DNA of 22,500 nt, taken from contig LUCW03000905.1 in NCBI GenBank assembly GCA_001586965.3, positions 1-22,500 on the forward strand. Direction: 5' to 3'. The translations under genes were made by a program, and so were the position numbers. The stretch is from Sphaeroforma sirkka. Taxonomy: Eukaryota > Opisthokonta > Ichthyosporea > Ichthyophonida. Of this stretch, positions 10,363 through 19,612 are shown in pieces. The notes beneath the pieces are model-generated. The model had not been told where the DNA came from. It did not search any database and was given only the letters and a program-made list of their open reading frames with translations. Within the stretch, counting starts at the first letter, position 1. Each line of letters opens with the position of its first letter.

Positions 10363-10613
10363 TATGGCGGCCAAGAGGCTACATCACATTCACAACAGTC
10401 GATGGATGCTTTCATCAACAACATTACATTATGGAAGGTGTTGAAAACGGATGGCTGTGATATAAATCAATACTTGGACACTGCCTTCCGTCTCACCGAG
10501 GTATATAAAGCATACCTTGACGAGCGCAACCCAGACGATACTCGTAGTATTTTTCGTCTCATCAAGGCATTAAAGCATACCTAAACGATGGCAACCCAGA
10601 CAATGCTCGAAGT
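10363..10613 (+). pseudogene. Decayed coding segment with a 22-residue tandem repeat
   Basis: A 73-codon frame (10363-10584, ATG at 10402) ends in a sequence that repeats itself: FRLTEVYKAYLDERNPDD, then FRLIKAL and, after a one-base deletion, KAYLNDGNPDNARS in the next frame. At DNA level the units are 10483-10548 and 10549-10613, starting 66 bases apart. Several differences are synonymous or conservative (CTT/CTA Leu, CGT/CGA Arg, Asp/Asn, Glu/Asp), which suggests the repeat evolved while being translated. I do not recognise the repeat family. The frame is now broken inside the second unit. Confidence 0.45.
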
Positions 10614-10822
10614 AGTGAATGACTAATAGAATAGCATATTCGGCATAGTTGGTATCTATATATCAAAGGAAATAAAATTACAACCAAGAAAGTATTAATG
10701 GGGAGTCCTCATGGACCGTACCATTTTTTTCTTCGAACGGGAGAGAACGAGTACAGGCTTTATTCGATAGTCCAGCGCCGTCGAATTGACAGAAGCTTAT
10801 CTCAGTCCTTTCTAGGCGGATT

Positions 10823-11030
10823 GACTGTTGTATTCCGGGTCATGCTTCACAAGCGACAGTATTAGCCGACTTCGCCTATAACCCCATCGTAAACAGACAA
10901 ATCAAATTGCCCTTACTTGCCTCTCATCGACCATCGACTTACATATACGTCTTAACCATCCTCTTCCACATCAGCAGCTGGTAGTGACCCTGGACGCTAG
11001 TAACATATGTATCGGTGTTGGCTCTCTTTC
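10823..11030 (+). pseudogene. Possible retroelement RT-RNase H fragment
   Basis: One frame (10823-10984) reads DCCIPGHASQATVLADF, which loosely matches the YRRFIPxxSxxAxPLxDL block at the end of Gypsy-type reverse transcriptases. One base out of frame, LVVTLDASNICIGVGS (Asp codon at 10993-10995) strongly resembles the RNase H opening LxLxTDASxxGIGAVL. The distance between the two is shorter than usual, so a deletion would be needed. It lies on the opposite strand from the 3.4 kb Gypsy fragment and differs from it in sequence, so it would be a second element. Confidence 0.45.
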
Positions 11031-11446
11031 CGAGGGATACTATCGAGGATTTCAACCCACGCTGTATCAATGCCACTGACAACCCAATTCCACTATCAGC
11101 CTTTGATAGTAGTTACATTGTGGGGAATCTGACGGTCTTTGGCGATTATCTCTCACGCTGTCTAGACGAGACGGGTGGCCTCCTGCAGCTGGCTCAGCAG
11201 GGTGTTCATTTCCACTCCAAGCCGACTGACCGACTGACCTACGAAGATGCCCGTCGGCTTCGCAAAACGGCAACAAGACGTGGTCCAATGGCTGACACTT
11301 ACTGGCCCCCTCGACTAATCGCTGCTAGAGCACAACATCTAATCTATAAACAATCTTCGGATCGACGTCTCGCAACAGATATGAGCCCGTTTGACGATTC
11401 TTCATCCGTCACAGGGACCATGTCCTCTCACTCTCTGCTGCACTAA
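11015..11446 (+). CDS. Unrecognised 143-codon open frame
   Basis: This is the longest open frame outside the microsatellites. The start is a non-ATG codon in the natural reading. It directly overlaps the end of the RNase H-like segment in another frame but does not continue that domain. Sequence such as LTYEDARRLRKTATRRG is ordinary and soluble. A different frame at the end (11438-11527) reads CCTKDGSGAYSQDAYADTTH. With this many base pairs an open frame of this size is expected by chance, so I give it little weight. Confidence 0.2.
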   Translation: MLALFPRDTIEDFNPRCINATDNPIPLSAFDSSYIVGNLTVFGDYLSRCLDETGGLLQLAQQGVHFHSKPTDRLTYEDARRLRKTATRRGPMADTYWPPRLIAARAQHLIYKQSSDRRLATDMSPFDDSSSVTGTMSSHSLLH

Positions 11447-11529
11447 GGACGGCTCTGGAGCTTACAGCCAAGATGCTTATGCAGATACAACACACGCGCT
11501 GCTGGATAAACTCACCGTTGACTGACATC

Positions 11530-13270
11530 AATGGATTCCTCCACAACCGCGTACTGAATGTGTCATTCACATCCTTGTGGCGTATGTTCCCTTCTGGTTC
11601 TCTGCAGTTTGGATCCCAGTCTACTTTTGTCTTGTCCAATGCAAGTCTCTAGTCATACTTCGTCGAGAGGACACATACCTACAATGGGGAAAGCGCATCG
11701 TGGGTAAGCCACCTTGGCAATACATACTCACTCATTTCGTACACAATAAAATTTGAAAGCATATTGGCCTCTTCGGCCCACCCAACTGTCTAATTTCGAT
11801 CGGCTATTGACCCACATCGTGCCTCACGTATTACTTCACCCCAAATAGTGAATACTTCAGCCTCTTTCAGATACAGTGGTACCTGAAGACATGCTCATAT
11901 GTGCCACACCTCACCCTGTTTTTCCTTCTGATCAACACGATTTCATCATTTACGCGGATGTACGCATTGACCCAAAACATACATATACCCTCACTGGATC
12001 CGACAACGATTCGTGAGGACAAAGACCCTGGACGGAGATATACGGCCGGACCAGAGGACCGGACCTACATGGAATACAAAGTTTAGCGTGAGAAAAGGAC
12101 GACTCATCGGGCGTCATAATAATTTAGTAACTAGGAGACGAAAACTATAGATACAGGTATTTTCACAATCACCCGTTGTCAGAGGAAATATCATCCCAGT
12201 AGGAACGTGATTGACAAATACAACAGGCGCACCGTTCATAACAGCACTTCTGACTAAGTTTGCTTATTTCAGACTTGACACTCTTTACTAAGCGTTACTC
12301 GGCTTTGACTACAATGGCCTTGGGCATACCAGTGGACTTCTCTGTGTGGATAGCTCGGCGACGCCAATACCGGACGTCACGTTTTCTTTAACGCACTTGT
12401 AAAGGGGTTTAGGAGTACTTGAAATAAAGACTGTTTATCAAAATAGTTCAAAGTAAATAACACGAGAAAGAAGGTTATCCTCCAACTCCGGCATAGCATG
12501 ACTTAAGGTATAAGTGTAAGAAAAGAGGCTCTAGCTAGGTGGCACCCGTGTTCTATATAGAGTAACATCCTCAACCGTCATCGAGTTGTTTTTCTAGCGT
12601 TTTCTACAAAATCCACCTTAAGCATCTATGTCTTTAGACAAAGTGGACGGTTGGCTTTTAGGTCTACAATATTTGATATCCAATAAATGGATTCAATTGG
12701 CTACTTAAAACAAAAAGAAAAGAAAACAACAGTCACGTTCTGTCCCCAGCTTGGTGTGACAGGCTCAAAAGGGTCGGCCCGAGGCTAGTAAGTATTTGAA
12801 TTCTAATATGGTTTTAATATAACCCTATTTTTTTACTACAAGCATATAAAAACCATTGAAGGTGAATTAATTTCAACCTTCAGCCTTTATACTGTGAGGC
12901 ATCACGCACAGTATCTTGTAGAGGGAAAGATTTGAATCAACTTAAATATAATGATTATAAGTATTATTTAGAATAGTTAGCGAAAACCTCTACTATAAGA
13001 CAAAGCCATCCAGGATACTAATATCCTTATGGAATTAAATAAATTTTATTTATAGCTTCTACTCCGAAGCCCCTCATCAGCTCTAAGCCGCGAATGTAGT
13101 ATAGCCTAAATACCATTGTGGGGACAGAGTGAGAAAAAGAAGCAGGATGCGGTTTAAGATCCTAAGTAATAAAACGTGCAAATACTTCACTTTTGTGAGT
13201 CTATATTTGCTCGCTTGGCATTCCCGGGTTTACCCGCCCATTTGCTGATTTATTCGCTGACGTGTCATGG
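11530..13270. other. No gene recognised; a few small hairpins
   Basis: I find only short frames without motifs. Two small inverted repeats are visible: a TGAAGGT...ACCTTCA hairpin at about 12857-12882 and ACTGTG/CACAGT with a 10-base loop at 12891-12912. They lie next to each other and could be the end of a non-coding repeat, but I see no second copy in the window. Confidence 0.4.
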
Positions 13271-13271
13271 A

Positions 13272-13739
13272 CTATGGAAGTTTCTCTCTGTAGAAAGTTG
13301 ATACCGGGATAAGAATCATTGGCAATCTTAGCAGCTTGAGGAAACAGTTTGTCTTTATATTCATGGACTTTATGTTGGCGTTTTCGCCGTCACTTATTGT
13401 TAGTTTATCCGATGGCATAAGGTAATATACCTCATTGTCATAATACAATGCCGGTGTAATTCCGTTAACGGATCCATAATACAAGATTTTTTTGAACTCA
13501 TGTTGTGCAAGGGGTGTAGTATCGTCTTATGTACGACAGAGTATTATCTGGTCATTTGGTATGCGAAATATTGTATTTATTACGATTGACTCATCTATAA
13601 TATCGATTTTATAGGTATCTGACTTTTCGTCACGAACTGAGATTATATAAGGAACCATATAACAAGGATATAACTTACTAGTGTCCAAATCTATCTGTTC
13701 TTTGTTTTTTAAAAATATAACCACCCTTCTTTGAAAAAT
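13272..13739 (-). pseudogene. AT-rich open frame with one internal stop, unknown
   Basis: A minus-strand frame runs for about 155 codons with a single TAA (13527-13529). Pieces read IDLDTSKLYPCYMVPYIISV, then after the stop FKKILYYGSVNGITPALYYD and NIKTNCFLKLLRLP. It uses AT-rich codons and many Ile, Lys, Asn and Tyr residues, unlike the more balanced retroelement fragments elsewhere. It starts 20 bases downstream of the minus-strand tRNA-Arg. I recognise no family. In AT-rich DNA such a frame is not far above chance, so a gene relic, an inserted viral or organellar fragment and noise all remain open. Confidence 0.25.
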
Positions 13740-13758
13740 TTACTTCAACTGCAAACAA

Positions 13759-13831
13759 TTCCTCTGACGGTACTCGAAACCGCGACTTCACGCTTCGTAG
13801 GCGTGCGCTCTACCAACTGAGCTACAGAAGA
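13759..13831 (-). tRNA. tRNA-Arg(ACG), copy 1
   Basis: 73 bases fold as a complete cloverleaf. The acceptor TCTTCTG pairs with CAGAGGA (one T-G wobble). The D-arm GCTC/GAGC has loop AGTTGGTA. The anticodon stem CACGC/GCGTG has loop CTACGAA, giving anticodon ACG (Arg; A34 is usually edited to inosine). The variable loop has 5 bases. The T-arm GCGGT/ACCGT has loop TTCGAGT. The A-box TAGCTCAGTTGG is perfect. Position 53-61 is T-A instead of the nearly universal G-C, so the B-box is GTTTCGAGTAC rather than GGTTCGANTCC. There is no intron and no encoded CCA. A T5 tract (minus strand, 13738-13734) can serve as terminator. It is identical to copy 3 and differs from copy 2 at one acceptor base. Confidence 0.85.
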
Positions 13832-14596
13832 TAACATCAATGTGAAAATATAATATTATCGACGCATGAATGTTTTATTCATTCCATAGTCGAAATTGAT
13901 GAATCTCACTATTCTGATATATCAACGAATACAGAATACAAGTACAAATATTCTCATTGAATCAGAATTTCGATGATGTACCCGTTGCATCAGTCAATTG
14001 TTGTCACCCCTGTGCACGTATATGTTTATGAAGACATGTAAATGACGACAACTAGTAAGCACAATACCACGCGCGCATGTCTGACTATAAATTGCAAGCA
14101 TCTTACGTGATCAAATATCCAACTGCATATCACTGAACACAACGCCAGACCACACACTCAACTGCATCCGGCAACTGAATTATATAGAACAACATAGACG
14201 AGGTGACTAAGCCACTTCGGTGTTGAGTACAATCCACCGGAAATGACTATAGATTCCTCATAGAATCAACTTGAAAATAGGTATGTACAGTTGTATATAT
14301 CAACCTATAACATGAAGAGTCACCTTGTATTGTACATAGCGTCTCGACTAAAATATGCGGTAAAGGCCACCTCATGCAACACATACAAAGTAATCAGATT
14401 TATCTTGTTTTGAGCCAGACCTGAGTAAATAACAGTCACCATTTTAATCTTAGCGCTAAAAATCTAAGCAAAGCATCTAAATATATATAACATCATTACG
14501 TCGGCCGCACTAAGTGAATTCTTTTTGTCTGCGCGATGATGTGGCAGTTAGAATTGCGGTTACCAACCTTCAGCGCCGATGTGTACGGAAGCACAA

Positions 14597-14930
<334 letters not shown>

Positions 14931-15513
14931 CAATATGCATACATTTTCGTTGTGTTGAAATTTCTTGATGCATCAGAATTAGCGAGGTTTATGGACCTAC
15001 TGTCTATACCCGCCAAAAGAATACACGCAAAAATCAACAACAAAAAACAATTTTAATATGCATTATATTAGAATTGGCAAAGTTCGATTATCATAGCAAT
15101 AAATTTTCACCAGATGACCACCCACTATAGCACAATCATAATATTAGGCACTAGAAGGTTTTGTCTTAAGAGAGCGACTAGGAGGGCGACTATCATACTA
15201 AACTCATGTTATATGTTTAATACGCAGGTTCGCATCTATAATAAAAAATTTATCAATTGTTGATCCAGAGGATACCCGATCAACGATATCACTAAATACA
15301 AAGAAAACGCGAAGATAGCGCATAGTAATAATAATATGACTTATTGGCAAATAAACGGAACCATAATCAATATTTAAACCTAGTAACAAACAAATGCGAT
15401 ATGGGACAGGGCTTCATTATCAATATCACAGGGTTTTATTATCAAAAAAAAATCATATTAAAAATTCCTTGAAAGGTACAACAAATATATTCTAAAGTCA
15501 TAAGCTTCTGTCA

Positions 15514-15586
15514 TCCTCTGTAGCTCAGTTGGTAGAGCGCACGCCTACGAAGCGTGAAGTCGCGGTTTCGAGTACCGTCAGAGGAA
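15514..15586 (+). tRNA. tRNA-Arg(ACG), copy 2
   Basis: Same cloverleaf as copy 1 but with a fully Watson-Crick acceptor (TCCTCTG with CAGAGGA, discriminator A). The anticodon is ACG at 15547-15549. The A-box is perfect. The T-stem again ends in the unusual T53-A61 pair. The stem pairs are all intact, which argues for a functional gene. A T5 run at 15590-15594, four bases after the end, is a good polymerase III terminator. It forms the left arm of the inverted tRNA pair. Confidence 0.88.
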
Positions 15587-15589
15587 TTA

Positions 15590-15594
15590 TTTTT
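15590..15594 (+). terminator. Polymerase III T5 terminator of tRNA copy 2
   Basis: Five T residues start four bases after the tRNA discriminator base, the usual position for a polymerase III terminator. Confidence 0.7.
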
Positions 15595-15639
15595 ACTGTT
15601 ACAAAATGTTAAAAGAAACTATATATAATCTTGTACATG

Positions 15640-15644
15640 AAAAA
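15640..15644 (-). terminator. Polymerase III T5 terminator of tRNA copy 3
   Basis: Five A residues on the plus strand give T5 on the minus strand, four bases after the end of the minus-strand tRNA at 15649. Confidence 0.7.
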
Positions 15645-15648
15645 GATA

Positions 15649-15721
15649 TTCCTCTGACGGTACTCGAAACCGCGACTTCACGCTTCGTAGGCGTGCGCTC
15701 TACCAACTGAGCTACAGAAGA
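15649..15721 (-). tRNA. tRNA-Arg(ACG), copy 3
   Basis: Identical over all 73 bases to copy 1, including the T-G wobble at the third acceptor pair, the ACG anticodon and the T53-A61 pair. It faces copy 2 tail to tail across 62 bases. Its 5' flank matches copy 2 and its body matches copy 1. This mosaic suggests recent duplication or gene conversion among the three. Confidence 0.87.
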
Positions 15722-15830
15722 TGACAGAAGCTAATAAGATCTTTTATCTTTAATTTTTTTATATCAGTAGTATAGATCACTAATTTCACTTCCTTAAATA
15801 TTTTCTGCCCCTCTGAACATGGCTTCTTAG

Positions 15831-15872
15831 TATTTATAATGATTTGCGCGATATTTATAATGATTTGCGCGA
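15831..15872. repeat. Perfect 21-base tandem duplication
   Basis: TATTTATAATGATTTGCGCG(A) occurs twice in a row without a mismatch (15831-15851 and 15852-15872), so the duplication is recent. On the minus strand it would add seven residues (IAQIIIN) in frame to a 99-codon open frame (16011-15712). The second copy runs into the dispersed motif listed separately. Confidence 0.9.
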
Positions 15873-15893
15873 GGCTCGGCCAGAATACATTTA
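15861..15893. repeat. Dispersed 33-base motif, copy A
   Basis: The core GATTTGCGCGAGGCTCGGCC matches copy B at 20680-20712 at 26 of 33 positions, and nearly all differences are transitions. It may be a remnant of a shared element. Confidence 0.5.
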
Positions 15894-16904
15894 ATAATTG
15901 TTTACGCACAATAGTAGAAATATACGGTCGGGCAATCAAGATGATAAGGGGTACAATTTTAACACTTGTCTGATCCTGAATACGCCGCTCAGAATTCGTC
16001 TTCCAACACACCTTTCTACATCACCGCCCCTATACTGTACCAGTCCTTTGAAACATCCTTCTCTATCGCCATGGGGTTTTACTGGGGTTTTACTGGGACT
16101 TCAAGTAAAACCAGCTCGTATTCATTGAACTCGATATCCTCGCAACCGTTGACAACAACGAACACCACTGTTCAGATACACCTCACACATGCGTTTCAAC
16201 AATTTGATTTCAGGAAACTCTTACAGATCAACATTTTTTTCTTCTCAAGTTTCAACACCAGAGCCGCAATTATCTCGGGCAGTCGTTCACGATCTGAACG
16301 ACTCGTCCAGTAACAGATTATGTCCATCGAGCAGCTCATCGGCCAAAGTCTCAAATAATTCGAGTCGGAGAAACGGCTTCCACAACCCTCGCATCGTCGA
16401 AAGACTACACTCCCTTCTCTTAATACTCGTGTAGGCATAATCTTCACAAGGCACTCGAGGCTAAAAATAGTAAAGATAAGCCTTTCCTTGTGAGTGCGAA
16501 GAAAAGTAGCCGGCACTTCACCAACACACACTCTTGAGTTCTCAGAGGGTGTGATACGCCAACGCAGCAAGCGAACCTTTTTATTCTGCCGCTGGCTTTT
16601 CTTTCACTCTGCTATGCTATGATTGGCTAGACTTGGCGCTTTATATCAGGTTATGCAACTGATGAAGCCACAATCGACGACATAATTGTACACCTTTCGA
16701 CCATATGTGGGTGGCTGAACATTTACACACCGGAAAGTGTTGCTCGTTTTTGACGAACCCCTTTTTAACCACCAATGTGTCACACATCAAATTGCGCAAT
16801 AAGTAGCGATTCCCTCGCAGCTTCTCGCTATACTCCTAGCCTATAAAAACAATCGCTGATCTAGTGCTGATAGATGTTGACAAAGCGGTCTCCCTGAAAC
16901 TTGA

Positions 16905-17990
16905 ATCTGTTTATATATAACCCGCAAGCGCTCCTCCTTACATAGCCCCCATTGCCTAGATTTCAGCTCTTCGCGTGGTTGCACACGCAAGCATTGCAAA
17001 TGCAATTCTGTGTGTAATATCCCCAATTTTAGCAGCCCGATCAGGCACGTCTCCTCTAACTACACGTGGCTGATAGACACTGCACACTCCAATCGCGCAA
17101 GCTGCAATATCTATCGGGACATGCTGGACGCGATATCCGCAGCCCCCGTCGAGTCAATCCTGTAGTGATATTCGTGCTGTCTTTCGTTTGATCCGGATCC
17201 GGTACTACGACATTCCGCTGTTGAGACTAATTTTCAACAATCAACCATACTTTGAATGTGCGTTCGCTCCTATTCTATGTTCGCAGCAGCCCAGGAATTT
17301 TCAAACGTCCGGGTGTTGCTCTCGCCCATGTGCTTTTTTACTTCGGATGATGATATGCGGATATGTGCATATTTGTTGATGACTTTCTAGCTATTCACTT
17401 CTCCAGCATAGGTGCTCGCGACTTTGCCAAGATTCAAGCCTTGTTCGCTCTCGTCCTAGTGTTGGTGGCTTTGAGCTATCAATGATATATATCTCGAGTA
17501 TTTGGGCGTACTTCTAGACATTCTCCCTCGCACAGTTGGCTTCTCAAGTATCAAATCTCAAACTTAGCTGTCCTTCTTCATATCTGGTTCACAAGACAAA
17601 CCGCCATAGCTCGTGTGATAGTCTCCCTGGGCGGTCCTCTAATTTGGCTCTGAGCCATTTTTTTGTCAAGCACGACTTTACACTATGTTTTTTTACGCGA
17701 TAACTCATAAGCACACAGACATGGTCGAGCAACTTTCTCAGTTTGAGAAGATTTTGCTTCGTAGATGCGCATTTTCCTCTCATGGTTCGGCATATCGCTA
17801 TTATCGCGCCCTCTCGTATCCAAGATTACTGCCGCTGTCGACGCCTGCACGACGGTTGGTGGTGATAGCCTCATCTTCTCGGGAGAATAGTATTACAAAC
17901 CTTGAAGTAGCCATCATCATTGCTCTCACATTCGAGGTATGCAAGTTGTTGTTTCTTGCAGACCTCAAGCTTTTGACTATACTATATATC
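16905..17990 (+). pseudogene. DIRS-like retrotransposon reverse transcriptase and RNase H (5' part), multiply frameshifted
   Basis: Conserved blocks appear in the right order but in changing frames. YTWLIDTAHSNRASCN (frame open 16905-17165) resembles the WRxIxDxSxxxGxSxN block. SDIRAVFRLIRIRYYDIPLL (Asp at 17167) is motif A, followed by NNQPYFECAF. RSSPGIFKRPGVALAHVL (from 17282) is motif B. CIFVDDFLAI has FVDD at 17372-17383, the catalytic motif C, reached after two adjacent TGA stops at 17348-17353. EYLGVLLDILPRTVGFSS (from 17496) is motif E. IARVIVSLGGPLIWL follows. RNase H then begins with AAVDACTTVGGDSL (Asp at 17840)  and NLEVAIIIALTFEV. The SSPxIF and VDDFL blocks and the DAC...LE RNase H fit tyrosine-recombinase (DIRS/PAT/Ngaro) elements better than Ty3 or Copia. 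The domain is cut at about 17994 by an inserted LTR. It is clearly dead. Confidence 0.78.
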
Positions 17991-17994
17991 GTAG

Positions 17995-18471
17995 TGAGAG
18001 ACTACAGGTCTCAGACAAAATTTTACAGCAAGAAGACTCTTTGATATATACTATCTTTAGAGCTAGCACACTCCCAAGAGCAAATCAAGTTTCTTACCTC
18101 ATTCCCGAGAACTAAGCTAGTTTCTTAACCGACTCTCGAGAGTTGATTAAAAACTCTCAACCGACTCCCGATAGTTGATTCAGTTTGATAACCGCAACAA
18201 TCTAAAATGATTGGGCCCCTGTGCGAGTCACGGATTATGCGGAAGAGCATTTTATGATTAGCGTGAGATTCAGTAGCAGAGAAGTCGAAATATAACAGTA
18301 TCGAAGTGCTAACGTGTTCTGCAGAAGGTAACTCATATTGACCATATGAGTATTTACCTTAACCAGCTCAAGCGGTCGGACACTAGACCTCAGGAATAAA
18401 CACAAAATGAGGTAAGAATCAAGGATATACATTTGCACTTTACTTGTAGTTTACCACCATACACGTTAACA
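17995..18471 (+). mobile_element. Solo LTR-like repeat, copy 1, inserted in the RNase H domain
   Basis: 477 bases start TGAGAGACTAC and end GTTAACA, i.e. TG...CA as in LTRs. Copy 2 at 19613 is alignable along the whole length, roughly 75% identical by eye. Features in order: a GAGACT/AGTCTC-type dyad at the start; four degenerate 31-32-base tandem units (18070-18195) around a CTCYCGAGAG core; shared blocks such as GAAGTCGAAATA; AATAAA at 18395-18400 as a likely poly(A) signal; and CATTTGCACTTTA near the end. The flanks CGTAG and GGCAG could be a decayed 5-base target duplication (3 of 5). Immediately after it the host RNase H resumes with GRHIR, which shows this is an insertion. No internal retrotransposon sequence accompanies it. 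Confidence 0.7.
18132..18143. repeat. 12-base palindrome in the LTR tandem unit
   Basis: ACTCTCGAGAGT is a perfect palindrome at the core of the third 31-base unit. Diverged versions of it sit at the same place in the neighbouring units of both LTR copies. Repeated dyads in a U3 region are typical of transcription-factor sites. Confidence 0.6.
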
Positions 18472-18697
18472 GGCAGACATATTAGGCCATCTCTGACAAG
18501 GATGCACAGCCCAGATTCTGTTGGACAATACAGAAGCAGTTGCTATTATCGCTTTACACACGAGTCCCATCCCCGACATGCTCAATCTGCTTCGCATGCT
18601 TGCTGTAAAAGAAGATCGATTTGATATGGAGATTAGATGCACTCATGTCGCAGTCATTAACAACACAATTGAGGACGCCATATCACGTCGCTATTAG
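18472..18697 (+). pseudogene. DIRS-like RNase H domain, 3' part
   Basis: This is the continuation of the RNase H interrupted by the LTR. GRHIR follows the LTR directly. One frame (open 18497-18697) then reads ILLDNTEAVAIIALHTSPIP, where the DN is the third RNase H carboxylate block. Next come MLNLLRML and IRCTHVAVINNTIEDAISRR, which corresponds to the closing HxxGxxNxxADALSR block, with Glu-Asp in place of Ala-Asp. The 67-codon stop-free length and the match to the family's C-terminal end are strong. The tyrosine recombinase expected downstream is not clearly readable. Confidence 0.78.
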
Positions 18698-18699
18698 CA

Positions 18700-19612
18700 T
18701 ACTGTGAGGGGGTTGTTGGTTCATCTTTGCGCACAACCAGCACGGTTATCGACACGCATGCTAAATCGAGAGTATATATCTCGCACCGTACCATACTGAT
18801 AGGGCCTATTTCTGTACATACAATACTTTTAGCCCTCTGTATATAACTAGTAGTCTATTGAACAATATTGTTTATTAAAACATTGCTAAATTTACTTGCG
18901 CACTCAATGCTATGCAGGTCGCAACAGCAACCTATCTCTGTATTAAAAACAAGCATACCCGCTGTCTTCTGTCTGCTGTCACTAGACCCTCACTACGCGT
19001 ATTATTGGAAGAAGTATTTCGCCTAGTAACATGCTCTCGTACGCGCTAAAATAGCAACAAACTTACCCCGTGCAAAGCTATCCTAGTGGACAACTTGCCG
19101 CAGGGGGAGGTTGTTTGAATTTTCTACACTGGCTGGCTTGGTATCTGTGATCACACTCCATACTCTATTGTCTCGTACTTGCGAGGCGCGCGTCACCCAT
19201 ACAAAATTTCAATGCTGAGCTCACAGCGTCTCACAACCCTACTTATACTTTGCGTCACAGGCGGGACGCAGCCTGCGCCGTTAAAAGCGACTACGCGATG
19301 ATGTAACTCCCCACATGTTACTGAACTTCGCGCGCCTATTAGCCAGTGCCACTCAAATGATCTCGAGTGTATCTGATTTTGAACTATTATGCTTCTCAGC
19401 GTATTTTCCCTCTTCCATAGATGCAAATTCACCATACACCCAACGCTGAAGGATTTTTCCAAATTCATGTACGTCCACCGAAACCCCAAGGGTGAATTTA
19501 CACACACTAGTCCTGCTCCCTTCCTCTAAAACAGAACAGTACAGACAAACATACGCCCATGTTCAATGTATAGATTACTACGCAGCTATCTGCCCATACC
19601 GCCGTCTTCTAT
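18700..19612 (+). other. Decayed downstream part of the DIRS-like element, no domain readable
   Basis: Between the end of the RNase H and the second LTR copy I see only short frames, some of ordinary protein composition (for example KLTPCKAILVDNLPQGE near 19060-19110). A tyrosine recombinase would be expected in this direction, but I cannot find its R...HxxR...Y residues. Confidence 0.35.

Larger units (their letters stand above)
15502..15733. repeat. Inverted repeat carrying two tRNA-Arg genes
   Basis: The arm 15502-15586 matches the reverse complement of 15649-15733. It covers the tRNA itself plus 12 bases of 5' flank (AGCTTCTGTCAT), with a single mismatch at the third acceptor base. The 62-base spacer contains the two divergent T5 terminators facing each other. 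Such a near-perfect palindrome could extrude as a cruciform. The tRNA copy at 13759 lacks this 5' flank. Confidence 0.9.

Noticed and set aside
16196..16570. 124-codon minus-strand open frame with CEGCGSRF
   Set aside because: One CxxC is not enough for a zinc-binding call, nothing else matches a family, and the length is compatible with chance.
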